A model generated the notes under the pieces. That model did no database searches. It had not been told where the DNA came from and was given only the letters and a program-made list of their open reading frames with translations. DNA of 23,229 bases from JANQPX01 sp039197065 (GTDB lineage Bacteria; Pseudomonadota; Alphaproteobacteria; Geminicoccales; Geminicoccaceae): assembly GCA_039197065.1 (NCBI GenBank), contig JBCCUL010000055.1, positions 1 to 23,229 on the forward strand, in the 5' to 3' direction. The stretch's first letter is position 1. Every line of letters begins with the position of its first letter. The translations under genes were made by a program, and so were the position numbers. Positions 1-7,028 of the stretch are shown one piece after another.

Positions 1-219
1 CATAGCCATCGCCAGGATTCCTGCGCTGCACTTTTTGCAGCACATCGTAGCTAGAGACCAGTTTGATCCTCGAAGATACGGAAAGCAGTTGCTATCTGTA
101 CAGTGTTTTGTGATGCTTTTTGTGCAGCAAATTGGTCCAATACTAAAACCAGATGGAGGAGATTTTGGGTAAATATACTGATTTTTCAGACAGTTAATCG
201 AGAGAATATCACATATAGT
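1..219. other. Left chromosomal flank, no gene recognised
   Basis: This stretch lies outside the left att core, so it is presumably the DNA that originally followed the 3' end of the tRNA-Ser gene. It is visibly more AT-rich than the rest of the window. The open frames crossing it have no recognisable protein character. A small perfect hairpin (GCTGCA, loop CTTTT, TGCAGC) lies at 25-41, with no T-run after it. It could be ordinary intergenic DNA or a remnant of an older insertion at the same tRNA locus. Confidence 0.4.
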
Positions 220-233
220 TGGCGGATGGGGTG
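220..233 (+). repeat. attL-side core repeat
   Basis: The sequence TGGCGGATGGGGTG is identical to 8115-8128, where it forms the 3' end of tRNA-Ser (acceptor 3' strand, discriminator G and CCA, read on the minus strand). Flanking bases do not match, so the identity is exactly 14 bp. This fits the displaced tRNA 3' end left by site-specific integration. The adjoining element sequence contains TGTCCC (232-237). Confidence 0.85.
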
Positions 234-353
234 TCCCTATCACTCTTATTCAAGAGCGTTCGCTGCCGTCCAGAAAATCCTCACCCCCCAAGGGCTTGGG
301 TGTAGGCGTTGTTCAGTGGCGTTCATTGCAGGCCCGCTCTAAGCGGAGATCTT

Positions 354-392
354 GTAGGGACCGTCGTAGGGACATACGTAACCCACGTCCCT
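354..392 (+). promoter_or_regulatory. Putative integrase arm-type sites, left end
   Basis: GTAGGGAC occurs at 354-361 and again at 366-373 (12-bp period), followed by an inverted AGGGAC at 387-392 (read as GTCCCT). The same pair with the same spacing occurs inside the right end at 8039-8058. Paired short direct repeats just inside both ends of an integrated element are the usual form of arm-type binding sites of tyrosine recombinases. They also lie directly upstream of the integrase start, so they could autoregulate it. Confidence 0.6.
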
Positions 393-420
393 TCCCGGTC
401 ATTCAAAGGGAGAAAACGCC

Positions 421-1680
421 ATGCCCAAGACAGCTCAGAATCTCTTGAGCGCCGTCGCCGTAAAGAACGCCAAGCCCGGTCGACACTCCGATGGCGGCGG
501 CCTTTATCTTAATGTGCGGAAGGGGCATGGCAGCCCTAAGGCCCTGAGCAGGGCTTGGCTTTTCCGCTGGCGCGACAAGGCGAGGGACGGGAGGCTTCGA
601 GACTTGGGCCTAGGGTCGACGTCCACCGTCACACTTGCCGAGGCTCGGGAGATGGCGGGCCGTCTGCGCAAGGCGGTGGCGGAGGGGAGAGACCCCGTTG
701 CTGAGCGCGATGGCGCTGGCGATGCCGAGGAGCCCGAGCCGGCCCTAACCTTCGAGGCCGCCGCCCGCCAGGTTCACGCCGAGCAGCGAACCGGCTGGAA
801 GAATGGCAAGCACCAAGACCAATGGATCAACACCCTCCAGCTTTACGCCTTTCCGAAGATCGGCCATCGCCCGGTGGATGAGATCGCAAGCGGTGAGGTC
901 AAGGAGGTCTTGATGCCGATCTGGAACACGAAGCCGGAGACCGCGCGTCGTGTCCGCCAGCGGATGAGATTGACCTTTGATTGGGCGATTGCATGCCAGC
1001 ATCGGGACAAGGCTAACCCGGTTGATGCTCTGCGCGCCGCCATGCCCCGACAGGCAGCGAAGAAAAGGCACTTTGCGGCCATGCCCTACGCCGAGGTCCC
1101 GGCCGTCCTCCTCACTCTTAGGGGCAATGAGAAGGCCAATCTTCGTGTGAAGTTGGCGCTGGAGTTCTTGATCCTAACGGCAGCCCGGACTGGCGAGGTG
1201 ATCGGGGCCCGCTGGTCCGAGATCGATCGGGAGTCGGCTACCTGGACTGTACCGGCAGATCGGATGAAGGCAGGGCGCGAGCACCGCGTACCCCTCTGCG
1301 ATCGCTGCCTGGAGATTTTGGACGAAGCCGAGACCATGCGCTCAGCTCATGACGTCGACGATGGCCTTCTTTTCCCCGGCCGGAACTGGCGCTCACCGAT
1401 GAGTAATATGAGCCTGACGATGACGCTTCGCCGAATGGGTCATGATGACGTCACCGTTCATGGCTTTCGGTCCAGCTTCAGGGATTGGGCCGCCGATCGT
1501 ACCGCCACCCCCCGCGATGTCTGCGAGGCGGCGCTTGCTCACACCGTCCGCGATCGGGTGGAAGCTGCCTACCGGAGGACGGATCATTTCGATGCCAGAC
1601 GGCTGCTGATGAATGAGTGGGCCGCGTTCCTGGCCAGCGGTGAGGCCAAGGTGGTGACGCTCCGGGCTGCCTGCGGCTAG
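421..1680 (+). CDS. int: Tyrosine recombinase/integrase, P4-like with N-terminal DUF4102-type arm-binding domain
   Basis: This 419-aa site-specific recombinase would insert and excise the element at the 3' end of tRNA-Ser(UGA). The N-terminus (about residues 10-95, with DGGGLYL and DLGLGS) matches the DUF4102 arm-binding domain of P4-type integrases. A core-binding domain follows at about 110-205, then the catalytic domain at about 215-400. The full active site is present: R256 (AARTGEV), K283, H347 and R350 (HGFR), H374 and the nucleophile Y384 (AAYRR). Start ATG 421 has GGGAG at 408-412, spacing 8. Length is normal for the family and there is no sign of damage. It is the first gene from the left end and lies next to putative arm sites. 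Confidence 0.95.
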   Translation: MPKTAQNLLSAVAVKNAKPGRHSDGGGLYLNVRKGHGSPKALSRAWLFRWRDKARDGRLRDLGLGSTSTVTLAEAREMAGRLRKAVAEGRDPVAERDGAGDAEEPEPALTFEAAARQVHAEQRTGWKNGKHQDQWINTLQLYAFPKIGHRPVDEIASGEVKEVLMPIWNTKPETARRVRQRMRLTFDWAIACQHRDKANPVDALRAAMPRQAAKKRHFAAMPYAEVPAVLLTLRGNEKANLRVKLALEFLILTAARTGEVIGARWSEIDRESATWTVPADRMKAGREHRVPLCDRCLEILDEAETMRSAHDVDDGLLFPGRNWRSPMSNMSLTMTLRRMGHDDVTVHGFRSSFRDWAADRTATPRDVCEAALAHTVRDRVEAAYRRTDHFDARRLLMNEWAAFLASGEAKVVTLRAACG

Positions 1681-1699
1681 CCCATCCCATAAAGAACCC

Positions 1700-1733
1700 G
1701 GCCCCGGCGACGTCGCAAGCGTCCACCGGGGCC
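1700..1733 (+). terminator. GC-rich hairpin downstream of int
   Basis: GGCCCCGG (1700-1707) pairs perfectly with CCGGGGCC (1726-1733), with possible further CGACG/CGTC pairing inside. It lies between the int stop codon and the next start (1758). No T-run follows on the plus strand, so it is not a canonical intrinsic terminator. It could slow or attenuate read-through from int, or protect mRNA ends. Confidence 0.45.
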
Positions 1734-1757
1734 ATCAAAAGCCTGTCAGAGAGGCCA

Positions 1758-2594
1758 ATGATTGATCTCCCCAAGGATCCTACGGCGATCAACGTTCTTC
1801 AAGTCTTTCAGCACCATCTTGGTGTGAGCGGGCTTCGCCCCCCTTATCTCCCTCCCCCTGATCATGACCGTGATGGTTACGCCTCCATAGAGACCGCTCT
1901 GCAGGTCGTGGGGGGCGCTCAGCACGGCGATGCGTGGGTGGGGAATGAGCTTGCCCCCACCTCTCGACTCCCCCCTGGTGAGGCCCGGAAGGTCTTTGAG
2001 GCGTTTGTCGAGATACCGGAATTTACCTCGATCCATGACGACATAATTCGGGAGTTTATGGACTTGCCAGAAGTCAGCACCCGCTGGCGGCAAGCGGTCC
2101 GCCGACTCCGGCAATACCTAATCGATGGGTGGGTCCACGCCATCGACCCCGTCACCCCCAAGGGCAAGCGGCTTAGCCCTTCATTTTGGATCGATGAAAA
2201 GCGCGGCCTGGCGGTGCTGGAGCATGGAGAGGTCGAGACCAAGGACGGCCGCTGGCTCCGCCCCTTGATCGATTCGCGGACTCTTGGCGAGGCCGTAGCC
2301 GCCACCCAAGAGGGTGTCGATGTCGGTGTGGCACGGGCGGCACGCTCGGGTGGTGATGGCGAGGGGGGCGAGTCTCCCGAGGCGGTGCAGGAATCTCCGA
2401 AGGTGGGGCCGGTGGAATGGCTGGAGTCGATGAAGAGGGAGTGGGGAGAGCGCCCACCGGGCAAGCGCAAAGCCTATAACCAATATCGCGACGATCCCCG
2501 CACCGTTTATTGCAAGCGCGGGGAAGATTTCTACCTCGAATTCGACGAGATCATAGGCGTGCGCGGTCCGGGGGAGAAGCGCATCAAAGGTTGA
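1758..2594 (+). CDS. Hypothetical protein next to integrase (278 aa)
   Basis: No family is recognised. The protein is soluble, with no signal peptide or membrane segment. Residues 1-175 look like one folded region rich in charged helices. Residues about 185-215 form a Gly/Glu/Ser-rich linker. The C-terminus (about 220-278) is a small basic module with WLESMKREWGERPPGKRKAYNQ and a CKRGEDFYLEFDEIIG stretch, which could bind nucleic acid, though this is a guess. ATG 1758 has a purine-rich GAGAGG just upstream with short spacing. It lies between int and alpA, a position often held by regulators or replication accessory genes in small integrative elements. Coding character is good (GC-rich third positions, long open frame). 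Confidence 0.75.
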   Translation: MIDLPKDPTAINVLQVFQHHLGVSGLRPPYLPPPDHDRDGYASIETALQVVGGAQHGDAWVGNELAPTSRLPPGEARKVFEAFVEIPEFTSIHDDIIREFMDLPEVSTRWRQAVRRLRQYLIDGWVHAIDPVTPKGKRLSPSFWIDEKRGLAVLEHGEVETKDGRWLRPLIDSRTLGEAVAATQEGVDVGVARAARSGGDGEGGESPEAVQESPKVGPVEWLESMKREWGERPPGKRKAYNQYRDDPRTVYCKRGEDFYLEFDEIIGVRGPGEKRIKG

Positions 2595-2598
2595 GTCT

Positions 2599-2655
2599 GA
2601 AATGCCGAATGAAATGACAGGTTATTAGCCGGAGGACATTTAGGTTTGGCATTTC
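2599..2655 (+). promoter_or_regulatory. Inverted repeat upstream of alpA
   Basis: GAAATGCC (2599-2606) and GGCATTTC (2648-2655) form a perfect 8-bp inverted repeat 41 bp apart, in the short gap between the 278-aa gene and alpA. This is the most AT-rich spot of the left operon and the natural place for an alpA promoter or operator. No convincing -35/-10 pair was assigned. Confidence 0.3.
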
Positions 2656-2704
2656 GTTTGTGAGAGACTTTTCCGGTCAATCCACCCTTGCCCGGAGAAA
2701 GTCA

Positions 2705-2941
2705 ATGACGGCCCTCTCTCTATCCTCGACTCCATCCCCCGCCCCGGCTTCCCGGCGGTTGATCCGCATCGACGAGGTTCTTCGTCGGACGGGCTTGGGG
2801 CGCACCTCCATTTACAACCGGATAGCTACTGGCGAGTTCCCGCGCCAGATCCCGCTCGGGCCCCATGCTTCGGCGTGGGTCGAGTCCGAGGTGGACGAGT
2901 GGATTAATAAGCGGATCGCCGAGCGCGACGTCGAGGACTAG
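2705..2941 (+). CDS. alpA: AlpA-family transcriptional regulator / excisionase
   Basis: This 78-aa winged-helix protein is of the AlpA/phage-transcriptional-regulator family, which activates or represses element genes and often acts as excisionase with a P4-type integrase. The diagnostic run is seen: IDEVLRRTGLGRTSIYNRI, then GEFPRQIPLG, then a W-x-ESEVDEWI tail. An unstructured Ser/Pro-rich segment of about 20 residues precedes the domain. ATG 2705 is chosen because GGAG lies at 2694-2697 with 7-nt spacing; a longer frame opens at 2660 without a good site. The stop codon is 4 nt before the next gene, so they are probably co-transcribed. Confidence 0.88.
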   Translation: MTALSLSSTPSPAPASRRLIRIDEVLRRTGLGRTSIYNRIATGEFPRQIPLGPHASAWVESEVDEWINKRIAERDVED

Positions 2942-2945
2942 CCCC

Positions 2946-3263
2946 ATGGGGTCGATCGACTTCGCGCGGATCAATGAGGAGGCCCTACGGGTTTTGCCCG
3001 CCCTCCTCCGGAGGTGGCTTGCCGACGGTCAGGTGCAGGCTGGCGAATACATCGCAAGAAATCCCACCCGAAACGACCGCAAGCCCGGCTCATTCAAAAT
3101 CCGACTTCGAGATTGCCGGTGGGCGGATTTCGCTACCGGCGACCGGGGCGGCGATCCGATCAGCCTGACGGCCTACCTCCACAACCTGCCCCAGGGCGAG
3201 GCGGCCAAGCAGCTCGCCCATATGCTGGGCCTTCGAGGAAATGACAGTGACCGATCACGTTAA
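2946..3263 (+). CDS. Small primase-like protein, N-terminal module of a split primase-helicase
   Basis: This 105-aa protein has the pattern seen at the N-terminus of element and phage primases: G-E-Y-I-A-R-NP-T-R-D followed by GSF, a W-ADFATGDRGGDPISL block and an EAAKQLAHMLG helix. The zinc-binding cysteines of the CHC2 finger are absent (one Cys only). In many relatives this module is fused to the Toprim/helicase protein. Here it is a separate gene whose last 23 nt overlap the next ORF, implying coupled translation and probably a complex. ATG 2946 lies just after the alpA stop; a longer frame from 2865 would overlap alpA out of frame and is less likely. The family role is known in general; priming in this element is inferred. 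Confidence 0.75.
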   Translation: MGSIDFARINEEALRVLPALLRRWLADGQVQAGEYIARNPTRNDRKPGSFKIRLRDCRWADFATGDRGGDPISLTAYLHNLPQGEAAKQLAHMLGLRGNDSDRSR

Positions 3264-4905
3264 CGCCTTCGCCCCTCTGAGCCCCGATGAGAGGGCGGAA
3301 AGTGGCAGCGTACCCCCTCCGGCCGATGCCTTCGAGGCGGTGCCGTGGCGGGGCTCTGATGATGCGGCGGTGATGGGGATTCTTGGTCTTTTCGAGAAAA
3401 TGGGGAAGCCATCCTCTCATTACCCGTATTACTGGGATTTCGGTGATCTGGCTGGGGTCGTTCTTCGATGGGACTACGGGCCAAAAGACAAGACATTTCG
3501 GGTCGCCTTCCACGGCCAAGAGGGAGGAGAGGACCCTCGCTGGCACGCAAGAGCTCCACAATCCGATAGGCCGATATTCGGGCTCCAGGCCTTAAAAGGC
3601 AGCTCACCAGCTCAGCTCGTCGTATGCCATGAAGGCGAAAAGGACGCCATGAGGGCGCATGAAGAGCTTCCTGCCTTCGTACACATCACATCCTTAGGCG
3701 GCTCTAACGCAGCTAATAAGACCGACTGGAGCCAGGTCAAAGGACGTGACGTCACCATTTTCCGCGATGGCAACAAGGCGGGGAAGGAGTACGCCGAGTC
3801 CGTAGCCAGACTTTGCTGGGACGCTGAAGCCCGATCAATTTCCATTGTGCAGCCTCCCGAGGACGCGCCCGGCGATTGGGACTTTTCGTGGGCCTTAGAA
3901 AATGGCGGCTACACGCCCGAGCGGCTAGAGAAACTGATCAATGGCGCAACGCCTTGGGTGGCGAAGGACGCTAAGCCACGCTTCAGCGTGATCAACATCG
4001 CGGAGTTTCTGAGTCGCGACCTGCCCAAGCGGAAAATGTTGATCGATCCGGTAATCCCGAGCCAAGGCCTAGCCATGCTCTACGCCGAAAGGGGGGTGGG
4101 CAAGACACTGGTAGGGCTGACCATGGCTTATGCCGCTTCTACGGGCTTGGGGGCGCTTGGGTGGTCGGTGCCGGAGGCGCGGAGCGTTCTTTACATCGAT
4201 GGCGAGATGCCAGCCTCCGCCATGCAGGAGCGGATTGCCATGATCGCCAAGGGCCTAGGGAGTAGAATAAACCCTGACAACTTCCGCTTGATCACCCCCG
4301 ACCTACAGCCCGATTTCTGCATCCCAAGCCTTGCCAGCCCCGAGACTCAAGAGGAGCTGGAGCCTTATCTCGAAGGCGTCGATTTAATCGTGATCGACAA
4401 CATCAGCACCCTTTGCGAGCACGGCCGGGAGAATGAGGGGGAAAGCTGGAAGCCAATCCAGGGGTGGGCCCTCCGGCAACGTCGCTTAGGACGATCTGTT
4501 CTATTTGTCCACCATGCCGGTAAAGGCGGCCAGCAACGCGGCACCAGCAAGCGCGAGGACATCCTAGACACGGTGATCGTGCTCCGCCGCCCCGCCAATT
4601 ATCAGATGGAGGAGGGGGCCCGCTTCGAGGTTCACCTGGAGAAGGCCAGAGGCATCACAGGTGACGCCGCAAGCCCCTTCGAGGCCTACCTGGAGGTGGT
4701 CGACAACGCCGCAACTTGGACCCTGAAGAAGCTGGAGAATGCGCACTATGACCAAGTGGCAGAGCTTAGCGAGCTTGGCCTTTCCGTGCGCGAGATCGCT
4801 GAAGAGATCGGGATCGGGAAAAGCACGGTCCATAGGTACAAAAGGCAGGCTGAAGAGAAAGGTGATATGGGCAAGCAAAACAGCAAAAAGAGGGGTGGAA
4901 AATGA
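3241..4905 (+). CDS. Toprim + RecA-like ATPase replication protein (RepA-type helicase) with C-terminal HTH
   Basis: This is the likely replication initiator/helicase of the element (554 aa). An N-terminal Toprim-like domain is seen at about 125-190, with VVCHEGEKDA (E131) and FRDGNKAG (D176; the second acidic residue of the usual D-x-D is Asn). A RecA/AAA_25-type motor follows at about 265-485: Walker A AERGVGKT (282-289), YIDGEM (318-323), Walker B DLIVID (381-386), and HHAGKGG near 424-430, typical of RepA/DnaB-like hexameric helicases. The C-terminus holds a helix-turn-helix (LSVREIAEEIGIGKSTVHRY, about 514-533) and a Lys-rich tail, suggesting origin recognition. ATG 3241 overlaps the primase-like gene by 23 nt. 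A repeat array lies immediately downstream. Confidence 0.88.
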   Translation: MTVTDHVNAFAPLSPDERAESGSVPPPADAFEAVPWRGSDDAAVMGILGLFEKMGKPSSHYPYYWDFGDLAGVVLRWDYGPKDKTFRVAFHGQEGGEDPRWHARAPQSDRPIFGLQALKGSSPAQLVVCHEGEKDAMRAHEELPAFVHITSLGGSNAANKTDWSQVKGRDVTIFRDGNKAGKEYAESVARLCWDAEARSISIVQPPEDAPGDWDFSWALENGGYTPERLEKLINGATPWVAKDAKPRFSVINIAEFLSRDLPKRKMLIDPVIPSQGLAMLYAERGVGKTLVGLTMAYAASTGLGALGWSVPEARSVLYIDGEMPASAMQERIAMIAKGLGSRINPDNFRLITPDLQPDFCIPSLASPETQEELEPYLEGVDLIVIDNISTLCEHGRENEGESWKPIQGWALRQRRLGRSVLFVHHAGKGGQQRGTSKREDILDTVIVLRRPANYQMEEGARFEVHLEKARGITGDAASPFEAYLEVVDNAATWTLKKLENAHYDQVAELSELGLSVREIAEEIGIGKSTVHRYKRQAEEKGDMGKQNSKKRGGK

Positions 4906-4967
4906 CTCGCCCCAAAATCCAATACCTACCTACGCGTGAGAAGGTGTCCCGCGTCCCAAGAGTATAG
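4902..4967 (+). CDS. Possible 21-codon ORF coupled to the helicase gene
   Basis: ATG 4902 overlaps the helicase stop codon (ATGA) and follows the purine-rich AGGGGTGGAA, an excellent coupled start. The frame reads MTRPKIQYLPTREKVSRV and ends at TAG 4965-4967. Such a strong start followed by so short a product suggests either a leader peptide or the true N-terminus of the following large gene, separated from it by a frameshift in the repeat region. No function is recognised. Confidence 0.3.
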   Translation: MTRPKIQYLPTREKVSRVPRV

Positions 4968-5151
4968 GGGTGGGACAGTGGGACAGAACGCCATTTTGCG
5001 GGACAAAAGCGCGGGACAGGACGAAAAGGTGATTGACGTTTCGCCCTTGATTTCTGCGGTGTTCGGGCGGGACAAGGGGTGGGACAAATGCGGGACAAGG
5101 GTGGGACAAAGAGTGTCCCACGCCCCCTCTGAAAAAAAGGCTTGTGGGACA
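4945..5151. repeat. GGGACA iteron array, putative replication origin
   Basis: Nine direct copies of GGGACA start at 4972, 4980, 5000, 5013, 5069, 5081, 5092, 5103 and 5146, most inside GTGGGACA or GCGGGACA. Two inverted copies (TGTCCC) start at 4945 and 5114. Spacing is near one helical turn in the second cluster (12, 11, 11). The array lies directly after the helicase/initiator gene, which carries an HTH. Clustered, phased short direct repeats next to a rep gene are the normal form of an iteron origin. The repeats run into the coding region of the downstream gene. The repeats are seen; origin function is inferred. Confidence 0.65.
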
Positions 5152-6141
5152 GCTATAAACAGGCCCGAAGAAAAATCTGGTAACCAAAAGTTGGGCTCGG
5201 ACTCAAGTAAGGCTCCGAGGGGCGATTTCGGCTCCCAATTCCCCGAGGATCAGGAGGAATGGAAGGACGCCAAGCGCGTCTTCAAAGACAGCTTTCCGCC
5301 CGCCTTCGATCCGGTCCAGCACATCGTAGGTATCCCATTCGAGTACCGCCTTACCGAAGCCGATTATCAGGCCAAGGTCGACTTCTTGAACGGCCTCCTG
5401 GCGCATCACCCGGATGATGGTAGGGGTGACGGTTGGCGTCAGTGGCGGCGACGTTTCGAGGAGCAAATACAGGAGATGCGGACTGCCAAGCGGCGTGCTG
5501 CTGACGTGGCGGCGCTGACCCGCCTTCATCGAGAATCATATGCCGCCTCCGTCGCCCACGCCGAGCGGAGAAATTTTCCGCCCAACGAGCGGGAAGATAA
5601 TGACGCCATCCCGATGGTGCACCCCTCATGGGCGGCAGACATCAGAGATGCTGAAGATCGCTTTAGTGCCTCCCGGGACGCGGATACCGACTTTCGGCGT
5701 GAAGACGTGCTGTCGATCGCGGTCAGCTATGAGGGGCCAGCCACAGGCCAGCAGAGACGCTTTTGGAAGCGGGAGGGCGGGGCCATCGCCATACCACGGC
5801 GCGTTTACGTCACTCACGACACCGTGCGGCTCCTGATCTGGCGATCGGAGGCCGATGGCTTGAAGGAGCTAGGCGCGACGTTCCCCGGTGTCAGGCGAGG
5901 GCCGGGTAAGATCGAAATCGAGACATCAAAGCACTTTCATCCGAAGGTCACTAGCAAAGGGGTGAGGCTACACGACGACCTACGCGGAAACGGGCTCCGA
6001 CTGACCGTCGAAGACGATCTGCTCTTGGTGGTCACCTGCAGCAAGAAGATGGAGTTGGAGGACCACACCCTGAACGACATCTTCCCAAACGCCGAGCTGC
6101 TGAGAGAGGTGGTGAGGCAGGAGCGCGGAGCACCTCCATGA
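5029..6141 (+). CDS. Hypothetical protein encoded across and beyond the iteron array (about 370 aa)
   Basis: No family is recognised. GTG 5029 is preferred as start because AGGA (5018-5021) precedes it with 7-nt spacing. The same frame is open from GTG 4936 (401 aa), but that codon has no ribosome site. There is no in-frame ATG until well into the protein. The first 60 residues are low-complexity and reflect the GGGACA repeats (RDKGWDK, VGQRVSH). The middle (about 110-190 of the 370) is a charged Arg-rich helical region. The last 130 residues, with IPRRVYVTHDTVRLLIW and LRLTVEDDLLLVVTCSK, look like a compact beta-rich domain. No membrane segment is seen. Its position after the rep genes suggests a replication or copy-control accessory role, but this is a guess. 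Confidence 0.65.
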   Translation: MIDVSPLISAVFGRDKGWDKCGTRVGQRVSHAPSEKKACGTAINRPEEKSGNQKLGSDSSKAPRGDFGSQFPEDQEEWKDAKRVFKDSFPPAFDPVQHIVGIPFEYRLTEADYQAKVDFLNGLLAHHPDDGRGDGWRQWRRRFEEQIQEMRTAKRRAADVAALTRLHRESYAASVAHAERRNFPPNEREDNDAIPMVHPSWAADIRDAEDRFSASRDADTDFRREDVLSIAVSYEGPATGQQRRFWKREGGAIAIPRRVYVTHDTVRLLIWRSEADGLKELGATFPGVRRGPGKIEIETSKHFHPKVTSKGVRLHDDLRGNGLRLTVEDDLLLVVTCSKKMELEDHTLNDIFPNAELLREVVRQERGAPP

Positions 6142-6400
6142 AGTGCATCCTTCCCCTGCGAGGGTGTCATGAAAAGTGCATCGCGGTTGATGTGCTTCCT
6201 CCTCACATTTCCACCTTTGCGACAGAGAAAAGCCCAAAATCTCAACAGTTCTGAGGCTTCCCGAGTGCATCGAGGCGCTTCACGTCCAGAGGAGCGACGT
6301 GAGTCCACCCATTGAAGACGGCGAGCTTTACGAGATCGACATCAAGACCGTGATTGACGAGACGCCTACTGACCAGCAGATGCCACCGTATGCCACCTAA
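6138..6400 (+). pseudogene. Possible small gene broken by a frameshift
   Basis: ATG 6138 overlaps the previous stop (ATGA) and opens a 38-codon frame ending at TGA 6252-6254 (MKCILPLRGCHEKC...). In the next frame, open from 6191 to TAA 6398-6400, a protein-like text continues: KISTVLRLPECIEALHV, then SPPIEDGELYEIDIKTVIDE. A one-base change near the A-runs at 6228-6239 would join both into one protein of about 85 aa. Alternatively they are two tiny genes, the second starting at GTG 6299 after AGAGGAG (6288-6294). No homology is recognised. Confidence 0.35.
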
Positions 6401-6651
6401 TGACAGCTACCTGACGTTACCTGATGCTACCTGATCGTAGCTAGATGAGGCTCCAGAAATGACGTCAAGCCGACCGCCGACGATGACGAGCTTGGCCCTG
6501 CGCATAAGCCGGTGGTGGCATTGTGAGCAGCCCGATTTCAACGGATTTACGGCAATGTTGATGGTTTTTTTGCCCCTATCTCGCACATGCTCACCCCCCC
6601 CCACTGATTTTGCTCGGTGGTAGCGGACGATGAAGGTGAATGCGGAGTCCG
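6401..6651. other. Non-coding gap between the replication operon and the cargo operon
   Basis: No gene is supported here. It holds three 10-bp tandem repeats (6406-6435), a run of nine C at 6594-6602, and a 7-bp hairpin arm pair CCACTGA/TCGGTGG (6601-6620). A perfect 9-bp inverted repeat, TTGCCCCTA/TAGGGGCAA (6570-6578 and 6653-6661), reaches over the end of the Rap1a-like gene. The two operons converge here, so transcription termination signals are expected, but none has a canonical downstream T-run. Confidence 0.4.
6406..6435 (+). repeat. Three 10-bp tandem repeats
   Basis: GCTACCTGAC, GTTACCTGAT and GCTACCTGAT follow one another without spacers, and a degenerate fourth unit follows. The 10-bp period places each copy on the same DNA face, as in protein-binding repeats. 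It could equally be simple slippage. Confidence 0.45.
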
Positions 6652-7026
6652 CTAGGGGCAAGGGAAGGCCTCAATCATGGCCATTGTGATCGTGATCGGC
6701 GCGACGTAATGCAAACGTTCAGGGTTATCCGCCAGCCACTTCTTGACGACGGCAATTAGCTGAAATCCATCACCAGCGGATGGCAGGCAGTAATGCCATG
6801 CGGGCGGGGTGTAGCCGTTAGCCATGGCGACAACATCGGCATCAACCACCCCCATGATGTACGATATGCAAGCTCTCCACATCGAATCATCTGGCGAGTT
6901 GCACGCGCCGTGTAATTCCTCCGCCGTCATTCGGCTCACATTGTCCCTCTTGGGATAAGGGCCGCTATCGGCAGCCACCGGCCCAGCAAACAGCAACGCC
7001 AGCAAGAGCACGAGTTTACGCAACAT
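6652..7026 (-). CDS. Rap1a/Tai-family immunity-like exported protein
   Basis: This 124-aa protein has a clear signal peptide (MLRKLVLLLALLFAGPVAA, cleavage near residue 19-20). The mature domain has the Rap1a/Tai pattern: four Cys (C42, C53, C80, C123), an ISYIMGVVDAD block, a YCLPSAGDG segment, VVKKWLADNPERLHY and a terminal EAFPCP. Known family members (Serratia Rap1a, Tai) are periplasmic immunity proteins that neutralise type VI secreted amidases. Many further homologues, also in prophages, have no assigned toxin. No toxin gene lies beside it here. ATG is at 7026 with GAGGA about 9 nt upstream, within the end of the preceding broken gene. The family call is fairly sure; the role as orphan protection is inferred. 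Confidence 0.8.
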   Translation of the reverse strand: MLRKLVLLLALLFAGPVAADSGPYPKRDNVSRMTAEELHGACNSPDDSMWRACISYIMGVVDADVVAMANGYTPPAWHYCLPSAGDGFQLIAVVKKWLADNPERLHYVAPITITMAMIEAFPCP

Positions 7027-7028
7027 GA

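Noticed and set aside
103..342. 79-codon frame in the left flank
   Set aside because: It crosses the att core, has no ribosome site and shows no protein-like composition.
4945..5151. Repeat array as a CRISPR
   Set aside because: The repeats are only 6-8 bp with spacers of 2-50 bp and lie beside a rep gene; there are no cas genes, so iterons fit better.
6570..6661. 9-bp inverted repeat TTGCCCCTA/TAGGGGCAA as terminator of the cargo operon
   Set aside because: The T-run is on the wrong side for the minus-strand transcript and the loop is about 74 nt, so it is not a convincing intrinsic terminator.
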